This document shows positions 8,087-17,920 of a stretch of DNA of 64,000 nucleotides, piece by piece. Below the pieces are notes generated by a model, which searched no databases, was not told the origin of the DNA, and saw only the letters and a list, made by a program, of their open reading frames with translations. The DNA comes from Salinicola corii (GTDB taxonomy: Bacteria; Pseudomonadota; Gammaproteobacteria; Pseudomonadales; Halomonadaceae). The first letter of the stretch is position 1; the number at the start of each line of letters is the position of its first letter. Position numbers and translations under genes: made by a program. Location of the stretch: contig NZ_VTPX01000002.1 in the NCBI RefSeq assembly GCF_008298015.1, positions 310,001 through 374,000 on the forward strand, written 5' to 3'.

Positions 8087-9707
8087 TGCTGAAGACGTGG
8101 CCGCCGACGACCGTTGCCGCGACGCCGATCGATGCCAGCCGCTCCAGCGGCACGTCGTGCGGATCTTCGTCGAGCACCGCCATGTCGGCGAATTTACCCA
8201 CCTCCAGGCTGCCGACGCAGTCGTCGAGTTTCAGGGTATAGGCCGCGTCCAGCGTGATCAGTCGCAGCGCCCGTTCCACGCTCAGCGCCTCGAGAGGCCC
8301 CAGCACGTCGCCGCTGGCGGTCTGGCGGGCGATGGCACACCACGCCGTGAACAGCGGCGCCAGCGGTGTGACCGGTGCGTCACAGTGGGCGGCGATGGGA
8401 ATGCCCAGACGATCCGCCGAGGCCAGCGGTTCGAGACGCTGACAGCGTTCGAAGCCCAGCGTGCGCGAGCGGTGGATGTCGCCCCAGTAGTAGAGATGAT
8501 TGGCGAACATGTTGAGACACACCCCGAGCCGCGCGGCACGTTTTAGCTGCGCATGATCGATGATCTGGCAGTGCTGGAGGGTGTGGCGGTGATCGGCGCG
8601 TGGCCACAGCTCCAGCGCTGATTCGATGGCGTCCAGCATCAGCTCGACGGCTTCGTCGCCGTTGGTGTGGATATGCAGCTGCAGCCCGGCCTGATGATAG
8701 CGGTGGACGATTTCGGTCAAACGTTCCGGTTCGGCGTTCCACATGCCATTGGGCGAGCCGTCGTGATAGCCGGGCCACTTCAGGCGTGCGGTGTAGCCCT
8801 GGATCGAGCCATCGGTCATCAGCTTGACCAGTCCGAAATGGAGCTTGTCGCTGCCCTTGTCGCGACAGCCCAGCACCCGCTCGATGCCGTCTTCCGGCGT
8901 GTAGGTCAGCGCGCTCATGGCCGGCGCCAGGCGCATCGGCACGTCGTCCCGGTTGCAGGTGCGCTGCATGCTTTCGACGCCGGTCTCGCTCAGTGGGTTA
9001 TAGAGGTCGGTCAACGTGGTCACGCCGTGGCGCTGGCCGATGCGCGCGTAGCGTTCCAGCGTCGCTTCCTCGCTGCCGCGGTCGAAGAGGTCGAGGTCCA
9101 GTATGTCGAAGATCGCGAACATCGCTGCCATCTCGCGCAGCTCGCCGTTGGGCCGGCCGTCGTCGAAGGTCCGTACGCCCTCGATACCAGCCTGCGACTC
9201 GAGACCGGCGAAACGCAACATGGCGCCGTTGACCGTCATCATGTGCAGGTTGGCATGGATGACGACGATCGGGCGCTCGGCGTCGACGGCATCGAGATCG
9301 TCGCGGTCGAGTCGGCGCTGGGGGAAGTAGATCGGGTCGAAGCCCCAGGCGATCAGAGGCGAATCCGCCGGCAGCTTGGCTACTTGCTCGCCGAGATGGT
9401 GCTGTAGGGCGGCGATGTCGGTCAGTCCCGGCCAGGTATGGCCGTCAGGGTCCTGGCGCGGGAAGAAGCCGGCGTAGGGATACTCCCACAGCACGCCTTC
9501 CAGCGCGTGGCTGTGGCCCTCGACGAAGCCGGGCAGGATGACCTTGTCGGCGAAGCGCTCGTCGAGCTCGAAGTCACCCAGGTCCGACAGCGTTTCCAAT
9601 GAGCCGACGCCGAGAATCCGGCCGTCTCGCACCGCGATGTGGGTGGCTTCCGGCTGCGAAGGATTCATGGTCAGGATGCGCCGGGCGGCAAAAATGCGAT
9701 GACTCAT
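8079..9707 (-). CDS. YtcJ-type metal-dependent amidohydrolase
   Basis: A 542-residue amidohydrolase_3 family enzyme. Metal ligands are apparent: HSH (H65, H67) in FVEGHSHALEG, a mid-protein Lys in GLVKLMTDGS, His in LHIHTNGDEA and LQHCQIID, and Asp in AAHCDAPVTP. The C-terminus has the usual VGSLEVGKFADMAVL beta-sandwich segment. Such enzymes hydrolyse amide, formyl or cyclic C-N bonds. The substrate cannot be read. The gene overlaps the upstream symporter gene by 4 bases (ATGA) and the downstream GTPase gene by 8, so transport, hydrolysis and metal supply appear to be one unit. Confidence 0.88.
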   Translation of the reverse strand: MSHRIFAARRILTMNPSQPEATHIAVRDGRILGVGSLETLSDLGDFELDERFADKVILPGFVEGHSHALEGVLWEYPYAGFFPRQDPDGHTWPGLTDIAALQHHLGEQVAKLPADSPLIAWGFDPIYFPQRRLDRDDLDAVDAERPIVVIHANLHMMTVNGAMLRFAGLESQAGIEGVRTFDDGRPNGELREMAAMFAIFDILDLDLFDRGSEEATLERYARIGQRHGVTTLTDLYNPLSETGVESMQRTCNRDDVPMRLAPAMSALTYTPEDGIERVLGCRDKGSDKLHFGLVKLMTDGSIQGYTARLKWPGYHDGSPNGMWNAEPERLTEIVHRYHQAGLQLHIHTNGDEAVELMLDAIESALELWPRADHRHTLQHCQIIDHAQLKRAARLGVCLNMFANHLYYWGDIHRSRTLGFERCQRLEPLASADRLGIPIAAHCDAPVTPLAPLFTAWCAIARQTASGDVLGPLEALSVERALRLITLDAAYTLKLDDCVGSLEVGKFADMAVLDEDPHDVPLERLASIGVAATVVGGHVFSNA

Positions 9708-11107
9708 GAGGGATTCGGCTCCTGAACGGGGGATATCTGACCGCCCCGGCTACGCTGCCATCTCATCAGCAAGGGAATGCACGCCAGCGTGATGAGGGCA
9801 TAGCCACCGAAGATAGTGAGATACTGCCATGTCGCCAGCGTCGGAGCGATTGGAGTGAAGAAGAAAAGCGTCGGAATATTGACCACGATGATGGCGATAT
9901 TGAAGAACGCCAGCTCCTTGGGCACCGAGGTGCTGAAGTCAGCATCCAGCATGCGCAGCAACAGCAAGCCGGTACCGGTGGAGCCACAGCAGCAGCCGAA
10001 GGCGGTGACGGCACGCTCCGGCCCGAGCCGGCCGCTGAGCCGACCGATGGCCATCGCACCGAGGAAGGTGACCAGCGTCACCGCGACCGCGATGAGCAGG
10101 ATCGGTACCAGCAGGGCGGATAGTACGGCAATCTGGATGCTCATCAGGGTGGCGACGACCATAAAGTCAACCGACCCGCTGGTGATGCGCTTGAGCGTGT
10201 CGTTGTCGACCTTGTCGGCCCAGCCGAACCGATCGATCGCCATTCGCATCAGCACGCAGACCGTCAGCCCGTGAATGAAGAACAGGTTGTAGCTGAAGAA
10301 TACCGACAGCACCTGATTGCCCGCCACCAGCGGTTGCATCGCGGTCAGCCAGACGTAGGTGATGACATAGGCCACGCCCAGCAGGCCCAGATGCCAGGCC
10401 AGCGAGTCGACGGTGCCGGCGTGCGAGATCTGCTTGCCGGCCGAAGGTTGAGTCTCGGGCGTGTGAAAGCCGCGCACGAAATCGTCGTCCAGCGTCGAAT
10501 GGCGGTTGGTGTTGAGCCCCCGCTTGAGGAAATGGCGCGCGGCCGGCACGCCGACGACGAAGGCGGCCACGAAGCCCAGCGAGGCGAAGATGACGCCCAC
10601 CTGCGCGGCGTTGGCGATGCCGTAGTCGTTCTCCCAGATCGTGCCGTAGGTCAGTGCCTGGCCCGGCCCCTGGGTGAATCCATGGGTGACGATGGCGCCG
10701 AGCAGCGGACTGAGATCGCTGCCGGTGACCAGGTCGTAGCCCGCCATCAGCCCGAATCCGATCACCGCCTGGGCGCCGAGGCTGGCGGTCCAGATCAGCG
10801 TCAGCCACAGCCCGCCGCCGACGATGCCCTGGCGCTGCTCGCTCGCGGCCGGTTTGGGGCTGCCGGTCAGACACAGCGACATGAAGCTCAGGGTGAAGAA
10901 GTGGAAGGCCAGCGCGGTGAAATCGGAAGGGCCGTAGCCAGGAATCAACCCCGAGGAGAGTCCGACGAAGCCGATGATCCCCGCGACGATACTGCCGGGA
11001 ATCAGGCTGGCACGCAGCCAGGGAATACGGCTGCGCAGCAGGCTGCCGACGACCAGCAGGGCGGCGATCAGCGCAAAGGCGATGACGCCATGGAAGGTAC
11101 TGCCCAT
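9704..11107 (-). CDS. GltS-like sodium:glutamate (ESS family) symporter
   Basis: A 467-residue inner-membrane carrier with many hydrophobic helices in two inverted halves. Family features include ATHGFTQGPGQALTYG-like segment (VTHGFTQGPGQALT) in the first half and FGCCCGSTGTGLLLLRMLD in the second, the re-entrant loop regions of ESS carriers. GAGGA precedes the ATG at 11107. It starts the leftward amidohydrolase cluster and is divergent from a MocR regulator. Glutamate is the founding substrate. Given the company of an amidohydrolase, a related amino-acid derivative is equally possible. Confidence 0.85.
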   Translation of the reverse strand: MGSTFHGVIAFALIAALLVVGSLLRSRIPWLRASLIPGSIVAGIIGFVGLSSGLIPGYGPSDFTALAFHFFTLSFMSLCLTGSPKPAASEQRQGIVGGGLWLTLIWTASLGAQAVIGFGLMAGYDLVTGSDLSPLLGAIVTHGFTQGPGQALTYGTIWENDYGIANAAQVGVIFASLGFVAAFVVGVPAARHFLKRGLNTNRHSTLDDDFVRGFHTPETQPSAGKQISHAGTVDSLAWHLGLLGVAYVITYVWLTAMQPLVAGNQVLSVFFSYNLFFIHGLTVCVLMRMAIDRFGWADKVDNDTLKRITSGSVDFMVVATLMSIQIAVLSALLVPILLIAVAVTLVTFLGAMAIGRLSGRLGPERAVTAFGCCCGSTGTGLLLLRMLDADFSTSVPKELAFFNIAIIVVNIPTLFFFTPIAPTLATWQYLTIFGGYALITLACIPLLMRWQRSRGGQISPVQEPNPS

Positions 11108-11123
11108 GATGTAGTCCTCGTGA

Positions 11124-11152
11124 TTGACGTTGTTATGGTCAGGTCATACTAA
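11124..11152 (+). promoter_or_regulatory. Weak candidate promoter for the MocR regulator gene
   Basis: TTGACG (11124-11129) and TACTAA (11147-11152) are separated by 17 bases and point towards the regulator gene at 11289. The -10 match is poor, so the call is tentative. Confidence 0.3.
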
Positions 11153-11219
11153 AGTTCGGGATGCATGGCGCTACAGGCCAGATTCTCGTCATGCTCGGGA
11201 CAGTTCCGAACCCCGGCCG

Positions 11220-11232
11220 CCTGTCGAACAGG
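11220..11232. promoter_or_regulatory. Palindrome in the symporter/MocR divergent region
   Basis: CCTGTCGAACAGG is a 13-base palindrome with a 3-base centre, in the 181-bp gap between divergent genes. It may be an operator. MocR proteins often use direct repeats, so the assignment is open. Confidence 0.3.
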
Positions 11233-11288
11233 TCGACTGGCGCGGATCTTGCTACGTGTAGAGCTCAGCCACGGGGCGGGAGCTCGGC

Positions 11289-12749
11289 ATGCTCGACCAC
11301 TATTTTCATCTCGACTTCGACACCCGGCGCGGCCTTCAGGAGCAACTGCGCGAGGCGCTGCTCGACGCGATTCACACCGGTACCATCCCCACCGAGGAGG
11401 CGCTGCCCTCGTGCCGCAAGCTGTCGCTGCAGCTCGGCATCTCGCGTAACACGGTGGCGCTGGTCTACGAAGGGCTGGTGGAGGATGGGTACCTGGTCAG
11501 CCGGCCGCGCAGCGGTTACTACCTGCACGATGCCTATCACGAGCCCGATGCACTGGAAACGAACCCGGCAACGCACGACGAGATCGTCGATGCACCTTTT
11601 TGGGGCGGTCGTTTCACCCATCGGCCCAGCCATCTGCAGGGTGTTCTGCGCCCCAGTAACTGGATGAGTTACGAATTTCCCTTCGTCTATGGCCAGTTGG
11701 ATACCCGGCTGTTTCCGCTGGAGCAGTGGCGCGAGACCTCGCGGCGGCTGCTCGGTGGACGGCGCGAACGACACTGGTTGGGCGACCGTTACGATCAGGA
11801 CGACCCGATGCTGGTCGAGCAGTTGCGTACGCGGGTGCTGCCCAAGCGCGGCATCCATGCGCGCAGCGACGAGATACTGATCACGCTCGGCTCCCAGAAC
11901 GCCCTGTTCCTGATCGCCCAACTGCTGTTCGACACGCGCACCCGGGTGGCGATGGAGAATCCCGGCTACCGCGAAGCGGCCAACGTCTTCCTGCGCCAGG
12001 GGGCACGACTGAGCTATCAGCGGATCGACGCTGAAGGCATGTGCCTGGATGCGGCAGCGGCCAGGAGCGACTATCTCTACGTGACGCCCAGCCACCAGGG
12101 ACCGACCGGGATCACCATGAGCCGCCGTCGACGCGAGGCGCTGATCGAGCAGGTCCAGCGCCGCGACCAGATCGTGCTGGAGGACGACTACGACGCCGAG
12201 GTCAATTTCGATCGTCACGCCCAGCCGGCATTGAAGGCGAGCCGGGCGGGTTCCCGCGTGATCTACATGAGCAGTCTGTCGAAACCGCTGTCTCCCGGAT
12301 TGCGGCTGGGATACGTGGTGGCCGATGCCGAACTGATCGAGGAGTTGCGGGCGCTACGGCGGTTGATGTATCGCCATCCGCCCTCCGGTCTGCAGCAGCA
12401 GTTGGCGCAGTTTCTCTCCCAGGGACACTACGACCGGTATTTGCGACAGTTCTCCGACGAGATGCGTCACCGCTGGGAGATCATGGATGCCGCGATCACT
12501 CGCGAACTGCCCGACTGTCGTCGGGTCGGGGGAGATCATGCCAGCGTGTTCTGGCTGGAGACACCGGATGCGATCGATACGCAGCGGCTGGCCTGGCAAG
12601 CGGCGCAGCGCGGCGTGCTGATCGAGCCGGGCTTCCAGCACTTCTTCGACCCGGCACCGCCACGCAACTACATGCGCCTCGGGTTCGGCGCCATCGATGC
12701 CGAGCGTATCGAACCCGGGATCCAGCGACTGGCGCAGGCCTTCGGCTAG
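11289..12749 (+). CDS. MocR/GntR-type transcriptional regulator with aminotransferase domain
   Basis: A 486-residue chimeric regulator. Residues 10-80 form a GntR winged helix (SCRKLSLQLGISRNTVALVYE). Residues from about 125 form a fold-type I aminotransferase-like domain with the PLP lysine K332 in SSLSKPLSPGLRLGY, and an aspartate-tyrosine pair in LEDDYDAEV. These proteins sense PLP or an amino compound through the PLP domain and usually regulate a neighbouring operon. It is divergent from the symporter-amidohydrolase-ABC cluster and convergent with an aminotransferase gene, so it is the likely regulator of both. The target is inference. Confidence 0.9.
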   Translation: MLDHYFHLDFDTRRGLQEQLREALLDAIHTGTIPTEEALPSCRKLSLQLGISRNTVALVYEGLVEDGYLVSRPRSGYYLHDAYHEPDALETNPATHDEIVDAPFWGGRFTHRPSHLQGVLRPSNWMSYEFPFVYGQLDTRLFPLEQWRETSRRLLGGRRERHWLGDRYDQDDPMLVEQLRTRVLPKRGIHARSDEILITLGSQNALFLIAQLLFDTRTRVAMENPGYREAANVFLRQGARLSYQRIDAEGMCLDAAAARSDYLYVTPSHQGPTGITMSRRRREALIEQVQRRDQIVLEDDYDAEVNFDRHAQPALKASRAGSRVIYMSSLSKPLSPGLRLGYVVADAELIEELRALRRLMYRHPPSGLQQQLAQFLSQGHYDRYLRQFSDEMRHRWEIMDAAITRELPDCRRVGGDHASVFWLETPDAIDTQRLAWQAAQRGVLIEPGFQHFFDPAPPRNYMRLGFGAIDAERIEPGIQRLAQAFG

Positions 12750-12767
12750 CCCCGACCCCAGACGACA

Positions 12768-12790
12768 GCGACCGGCAAGTCGCCGGTCGC
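12768..12790. terminator. Hairpin between convergent regulator and aminotransferase genes
   Basis: GCGACCGGC (12768-12776) pairs perfectly with GCCGGTCGC (12782-12790) across a 5-base loop. No U-tract follows, but the position between two convergent stops suggests a shared terminator. Confidence 0.5.
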
Positions 12791-12812
12791 CAGTCCGATC
12801 TCGCGAACCCGA

Positions 12813-14141
12813 TCAGCCAGCCGCAAACTCGCCCAGCACGTCATCGAGGATCGCCAGCCCCTCTGCGACTTCCGCGTCGCTGACGATGCACGGCGGCACC
12901 ACGTGAATGCGATTCTCGACCACGAACGGTAGCAGTCCCTTGGCGATCAGCGCGTTCTTGATGGCGCCCATTCGAGCAGCCGGTAATGGGGTACGGGTAT
13001 TGCGATCGCTGACCAGCTCCAGCGCGTGGAACACGCCGAGGCCGCGGGTTTCGCCGATGATGGCGTGATCCCGTGCCAGCTGCTGGAGGCCGGCAGCCAG
13101 TGGACCGTTGCCGATGCGGTCGGCGTTTTCCACGATCCCTTCGTCGCTCATCGCATCCAGCGTGGCGACGATCGAGGCCATCGCCAGCGGATGGCCCGAG
13201 TAGGTCAGCCCGCCGAAGAACATGTGATCGTCGAAATGGCGGCAGATCTCGTCGGAGATGATCACCCCGCCGGCCGGCACGTAGCCGGAGTTGACCCCCT
13301 TGGCGAACACGATCAGGTCCGGCCTGGCGCCGAAGTGCTCCAGTGCGAACCATTTGCCGGTACGGCCGAAGCCGGCCATGACCTCGTCGAAGATCACCAG
13401 AATGCCGTACTGGTCGGCCAGCTGGCGCACGCCTTCCAGGTAGCCCCTAGGCGGAATCAGCACGCCGGCGGTGCCCGGAATCGATTCCAGCAGGATGGCA
13501 GCGATGGCGTTCGGCCCCTCGCATTCGATTACCCGCTTCAGGTGCTGCAGCGCGCGCTGGCACTCCTCTTCCTCGTTGCCGGCCCAGAAGTCACTGCGGT
13601 AGAGAAACGGATTGAAGAAGTGCGCATGCCCTCGGGCGAACTCGTTGGGCACCCGCCGCGGATCGCCGGTGGCGACGATGGCCGAGCCGGTGTTGCCGTG
13701 ATAGGAGCGGTAGGCCGACAGGATCTTGTCGCGACCGGTCACGCTGCGCGCCATGCGCATGGCGTTTTCGTTGGCGTCGGCGCCGGCGTTGGTGAAGAAC
13801 ACCTTGCCGAAGCCGGATGGCGCCCGATCGAGAATCCGCCTGGCCGCCTCGCCGCGAGCGAGATTGGCGTGCGCCGGGGCGATGGTGGTCAGCTGCTCCG
13901 CCTGGGCCTGGATGGCGGCGATCACCTTGGGATGCTGGTGACCGATGTTGGTATTGACCAGTTGGCTGCTGAAGTCCAGGTACTCCTTGCCAGCGTAGTC
14001 CCACAGCCGGCAGCCCTTGCCCCCGGCGATCACCAGGGGCGACAGGTTGCCCTGCGACGACCAGGAGTGGAACACGTGCCGGCGGTCGAGCCGATGGACA
14101 TGCTCATTGGAAACGTCGTCGTTGATGAAGGTGTCGGTCAT
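12813..14141 (-). CDS. Class III PLP-dependent aminotransferase
   Basis: A 442-residue fold-type I aminotransferase of the omega-aminotransferase group. Features are FFTNAGADANENAMRMAR (phosphate-binding region), YHGNTGSAI, the cofactor aspartate in VIFDEVMAGFGRTG (D252) and the Schiff-base lysine K281 in FAKGVNSGYVPAGG. Members move amino groups from beta- or omega-amino acids, taurine, putrescine or GABA to pyruvate or 2-oxoglutarate. Substrate cannot be fixed. It is convergent with the MocR regulator next to the amino-compound cluster, so it could supply the deamination step. That is inferred from position only. Confidence 0.88.
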   Translation of the reverse strand: MTDTFINDDVSNEHVHRLDRRHVFHSWSSQGNLSPLVIAGGKGCRLWDYAGKEYLDFSSQLVNTNIGHQHPKVIAAIQAQAEQLTTIAPAHANLARGEAARRILDRAPSGFGKVFFTNAGADANENAMRMARSVTGRDKILSAYRSYHGNTGSAIVATGDPRRVPNEFARGHAHFFNPFLYRSDFWAGNEEEECQRALQHLKRVIECEGPNAIAAILLESIPGTAGVLIPPRGYLEGVRQLADQYGILVIFDEVMAGFGRTGKWFALEHFGARPDLIVFAKGVNSGYVPAGGVIISDEICRHFDDHMFFGGLTYSGHPLAMASIVATLDAMSDEGIVENADRIGNGPLAAGLQQLARDHAIIGETRGLGVFHALELVSDRNTRTPLPAARMGAIKNALIAKGLLPFVVENRIHVVPPCIVSDAEVAEGLAILDDVLGEFAAG

Positions 14142-14360
14142 GGCAGGGTTCCTGTTGTGTGGCGTTCACTGTCTCGATTCAAGACTAGGGGGCGATGGTT
14201 CGATCGCGTAGAGCCAGAATGCGGTGGCGACCGTGACAGTCATGGAAAGATGTCCCGACCTGGTTGCCGAACTGGCCCTACCCGGCGCGGTGTTGGCTGG
14301 GTAGGGTGGCTGATTCCACGATATCGGTGGCCAGGAAAACGGCGGGAGGAGTTCGTCCCC

Positions 14361-15134
14361 ATGATGTCATCGATGCCGCTGCTGGGATCGGCCATGGCGC
14401 TGGCGTGCTTCGCCGGACTCGTCAGGGGCTATTGCGGCTTTGGCTTCGCCATGTTGCTGGCGCTGGGGCTGACGCTGTTGCTGCCGCCGATCGAGGCGGT
14501 GCCGCTGGCGCTGCTGCTGGACCTTTTGACCAGCGTCGGCCTGTGGCGCCGGGCCAGCCGGCTGGCGGAGTGGCGCCTCCTGCGCCGGTTGCTGTGCGGC
14601 ATGCTGGTGGCGACCGCCGTCGGCGTGAGCCTGATGGCCATGTTGCCGGCCGCGCCGATGCGGGTCGCCATTGCCGTGCTGGCGCTCCTTGGTGCGCTGG
14701 CGCTGCTGGTGCGTCGCGAGTCGTCCGCCAACGATGACCCGGTAGTAACCGTGTCGCGAGGGCAAGGGACGTGGCCTAGTGTCGCGGCTGGCGCCTTTTC
14801 GGGATTGTGCATGACACTGGATTCTTCGGGGGGCCCACCGCTGATGCTCTATCTGTTGCATCGGCGTATCCCTCCGCTGAAATTACGCGCGATTGCTATC
14901 CTGTTCTTCGCCGCCAGCAGTAGCGCATCGCTGATCGGACTGGAGATGGCGGGGGAATTGGGGCGAGAGACCTGGGTTCGGGCGGCCTGGCTGCTGATAC
15001 CTGCGCTGGTCGGCAACCTGTTGGGGCAATGGTTCTTCGAACGCTCCCCGCCGCGCTCGATGAAACTCGCCGTGGCGCCGCTGCTGATGGTGCTGTCGCT
15101 CTGGGTGCTGGCCCATGAGGCGTGGCAGGGTTAG
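14361..15134 (+). CDS. TauE/SafE family membrane transporter (sulfite-exporter-like)
   Basis: A 257-residue protein made almost wholly of hydrophobic helices (about eight), with the TauE/SafE signature near the start (GLVRGYCGFGFAMLLALGL) and its second-half echo at SGGPPLMLYLLHR. The family exports sulfite, sulfoacetate and other organic anions. The start is ATG 14361 with GGGAGGAG about 9 bases upstream. The frame is open for more than a kilobase further upstream, but that part is antisense to the aminotransferase gene. The neighbouring class III aminotransferase might hint at taurine-type sulfonates, but this is speculative. Confidence 0.85.
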   Translation: MMSSMPLLGSAMALACFAGLVRGYCGFGFAMLLALGLTLLLPPIEAVPLALLLDLLTSVGLWRRASRLAEWRLLRRLLCGMLVATAVGVSLMAMLPAAPMRVAIAVLALLGALALLVRRESSANDDPVVTVSRGQGTWPSVAAGAFSGLCMTLDSSGGPPLMLYLLHRRIPPLKLRAIAILFFAASSSASLIGLEMAGELGRETWVRAAWLLIPALVGNLLGQWFFERSPPRSMKLAVAPLLMVLSLWVLAHEAWQG

Positions 15135-15971
<837 letters not shown>

Positions 15972-16016
15972 CATTAGTCGCGGCGCCGCCTCGGCGATGG
16001 TCGCGGCCACAACGAG

Positions 16017-16055
16017 AAAGACCCGAGCCTGTCATTCGCAGGGCTCGGGTCTTTT
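16017..16055. terminator. Bidirectional rho-independent terminator
   Basis: AAAGACCCGAGCC (16017-16029) pairs with GGCTCGGGTCTTT (16042-16054), giving a 13-bp stem with A-run before and T-run after. It separates the convergent ydfG and Tim44-like genes and should work on both strands. Confidence 0.9.
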
Positions 16056-16078
16056 CGTTCAGGGCGGCTCCGGGCTCG

Positions 16079-16909
16079 TCAGGTGCTCGGATTCTGCTCG
16101 ATGCCCTGAACGTACCACGGCGCGCCGTCACGCAGCGCCCGTTTCAGGTGCCAGGTTTCGTTGAACTCGGTCTCCTCGCCGTTTTCCTCGAGCACGCCAT
16201 GGAACAGCACGGTGGCCTCGGCTTCGTCCTTGAACTCCTGCACGCTGCCCAGTTCGGCGAACAGGCGCACGATTTCGGTGCGATTGTTGGCCGGCTGCTC
16301 CATGCGCTCCGCTTTCAGCAGGTTGTAGAGTTCGGGCGTGACGTACTCCTGAATCCGGCTCAGGTCGTTGTTGTCCCAGGCGCGCTGAAGGGTAGTGAAG
16401 TGCTCCTTGGCGCCGGCCAGGAAACGTTCGCGATCGAACCATGCAGGCTCGGTGGCGATGCCGCCGGTGCTCGTGCCCGAGGCGCCGGTGCCCATGAACG
16501 GAGCCGGCTGGGCGCTGGTGTCATGGTGCGGTTGACCGTCATCACGATGACCGGCCGGTGCGTGCCGACGACGGCCAGCCAGTAGCCGGAAGCCGATGAA
16601 AGCGACCAGCGCGATCAGCAGGAAGTCCATCATCCGCAACCCGTCGAAGGCGCCACCGAAGAACAGCGACGCCAGCAGACCGCCCGCGAGCATTCCCGCC
16701 AGCGGGCCGGCGAAGCGCGACAGTCCGGCGCTGGGCTGGCGGGGCGGGGTGGAGGCGTTGCTGCGTGTCGTGGTCGGGGTTGGCTGCTGCACCGAGCGTG
16801 AGTAGGAGCCGAAGCTCTTGCCGCCGCCCATGCGGCGAGCCTCGGCGTGGTCGACGGCGGCGGTAAAGCCGAGCAGACCGACCATCAACATGACGAGCAG
16901 ATGACGCAT
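16079..16909 (-). CDS. Tim44-like domain membrane protein
   Basis: A 276-residue protein. It has an N-terminal signal peptide or anchor (MRHLLVMLMVGLLGFTAAV), a Gly/Ser/Arg-rich linker (RRMGGGKSFGSYS), two short hydrophobic segments near residues 80-120, and a C-terminal Tim44-like fold. That fold starts about FDRERFLAGAKEHFTTLQ and includes DNNDLSRIQEYVTPELY and WHLKRA. Bacterial members occur in the inner membrane with unknown function. AGGAG lies six bases before ATG 16909. No operon partner is visible. Confidence 0.85.
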   Translation of the reverse strand: MRHLLVMLMVGLLGFTAAVDHAEARRMGGGKSFGSYSRSVQQPTPTTTRSNASTPPRQPSAGLSRFAGPLAGMLAGGLLASLFFGGAFDGLRMMDFLLIALVAFIGFRLLAGRRRHAPAGHRDDGQPHHDTSAQPAPFMGTGASGTSTGGIATEPAWFDRERFLAGAKEHFTTLQRAWDNNDLSRIQEYVTPELYNLLKAERMEQPANNRTEIVRLFAELGSVQEFKDEAEATVLFHGVLEENGEETEFNETWHLKRALRDGAPWYVQGIEQNPST

Positions 16910-17047
16910 GGCGTTCTCCTGAAAATCAACGTTATTCCGGGCCGAGTGCCCACTTCGTGCACTCGTTGCTGCGGGCATTGTTGCAGACTGGCGTGAATGG
17001 AAGCTGAACGGGCGGCATTCCCCCCTGATTCTTTCGTCGCGTCTCTA

Positions 17048-17830
17048 CTATCCGCGATCCCGTTCGCGACGGCGAAAGACGGGTTTTCCCGGTTTGGACT
17101 CGTCGGGTACATGGCGATAGCCGGCGATATCGAATTCGGTCAGTCTCGCTGGTTCCTCGACTCGCTCACGAATCAGCCACGCGGCCATCAGGCCGCGTGC
17201 CTTCTTCGCATAGAAGCTGATGATCTTGAACTGGCCGTTCTTCTCGTCCTGAAACACCGGCGAGACCACGTCGGCCTCGAGTTTCTTGAAGTCGATCGCC
17301 TTGCTGTATTCGTTGGAGGCGAGGTTGACCAGCGTCGAACTGCCGCTGGCGGCAACGGCCTGGTCCAGGTCGAGAGTCAGTCGCTCCCGCCAATAGGCGT
17401 AGAGATCCTTACCGGCGGTGTTCTCCAGCCGGATGCCCATTTCCAGGCGATAGGGCTGGATCAGATCCAGCGGCCGTAGCATGCCGTAGAGCCCGGATAG
17501 AATCCGCAGATGATCCTGAGCGAAAGCGTTGTCTGCCTTGCTGAAGGAGGCCGCCTCCAACCCGACGTAGACATCGCCCTGGAAGGCCTGCGCCGCTGGC
17601 TTGGCATTATCCAGCGAGAACGGTGTCTTCCAGTCGGCGTAACGGGCGGCGTTGAGCCCGGCGAGCTTGTCGCTGATGCCCATCAGTTGCGACAGCTGCT
17701 GGGGGGAATAGCCGCGCAGGATGCCGATCAGCTCTCGACTCAGGTCGAGATAGTCGGGCTGGGTGACGTCTCGGGTCGTCGAAGGCGTCTCGAAATCCAG
17801 CGTCTTGGCGGGAGAGATGATGCTGAGCAT
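17048..17830 (-). CDS. yaaA: Peroxide stress protein YaaA
   Basis: A 260-residue UPF0246/DUF328 protein. Diagnostic stretches are [19 protein letters not shown]-like [45 protein letters not shown] and [15 protein letters not shown]. YaaA lowers intracellular free iron and protects DNA from hydrogen peroxide in E. coli, where it is induced by OxyR. It binds DNA with a helix-hairpin-helix-like fold. Length matches the family. No OxyR site was identified in the short upstream region. Confidence 0.95.
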   Translation of the reverse strand: MLSIISPAKTLDFETPSTTRDVTQPDYLDLSRELIGILRGYSPQQLSQLMGISDKLAGLNAARYADWKTPFSLDNAKPAAQAFQGDVYVGLEAASFSKADNAFAQDHLRILSGLYGMLRPLDLIQPYRLEMGIRLENTAGKDLYAYWRERLTLDLDQAVAASGSSTLVNLASNEYSKAIDFKKLEADVVSPVFQDEKNGQFKIISFYAKKARGLMAAWLIRERVEEPARLTEFDIAGYRHVPDESKPGKPVFRRRERDRG

Positions 17831-17863
17831 GGCGCGCTTACCCGTGTTGGAAGTGGCGTTATC

Positions 17864-17880
17864 GGTCGCCGGCGGCGACC
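17864..17880 (-). terminator. Possible hairpin terminator behind tas
   Basis: GGTCGCC (17864-17870) and GGCGACC (17874-17880) form a 7-bp stem with a 3-base loop between tas and yaaA. There is no U-tract, so it is a weak call. Confidence 0.3.
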
Positions 17881-17920
17881 ATCAGGACCGAGTTTCGAAA
17901 ATGAGTCCCAGGGCCGAGTT

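Noticed and set aside
13026-14360. Upstream extension of the TauE/SafE frame
   Set aside because: It is antisense to the class III aminotransferase; family similarity and the ribosome site begin only at 14361.
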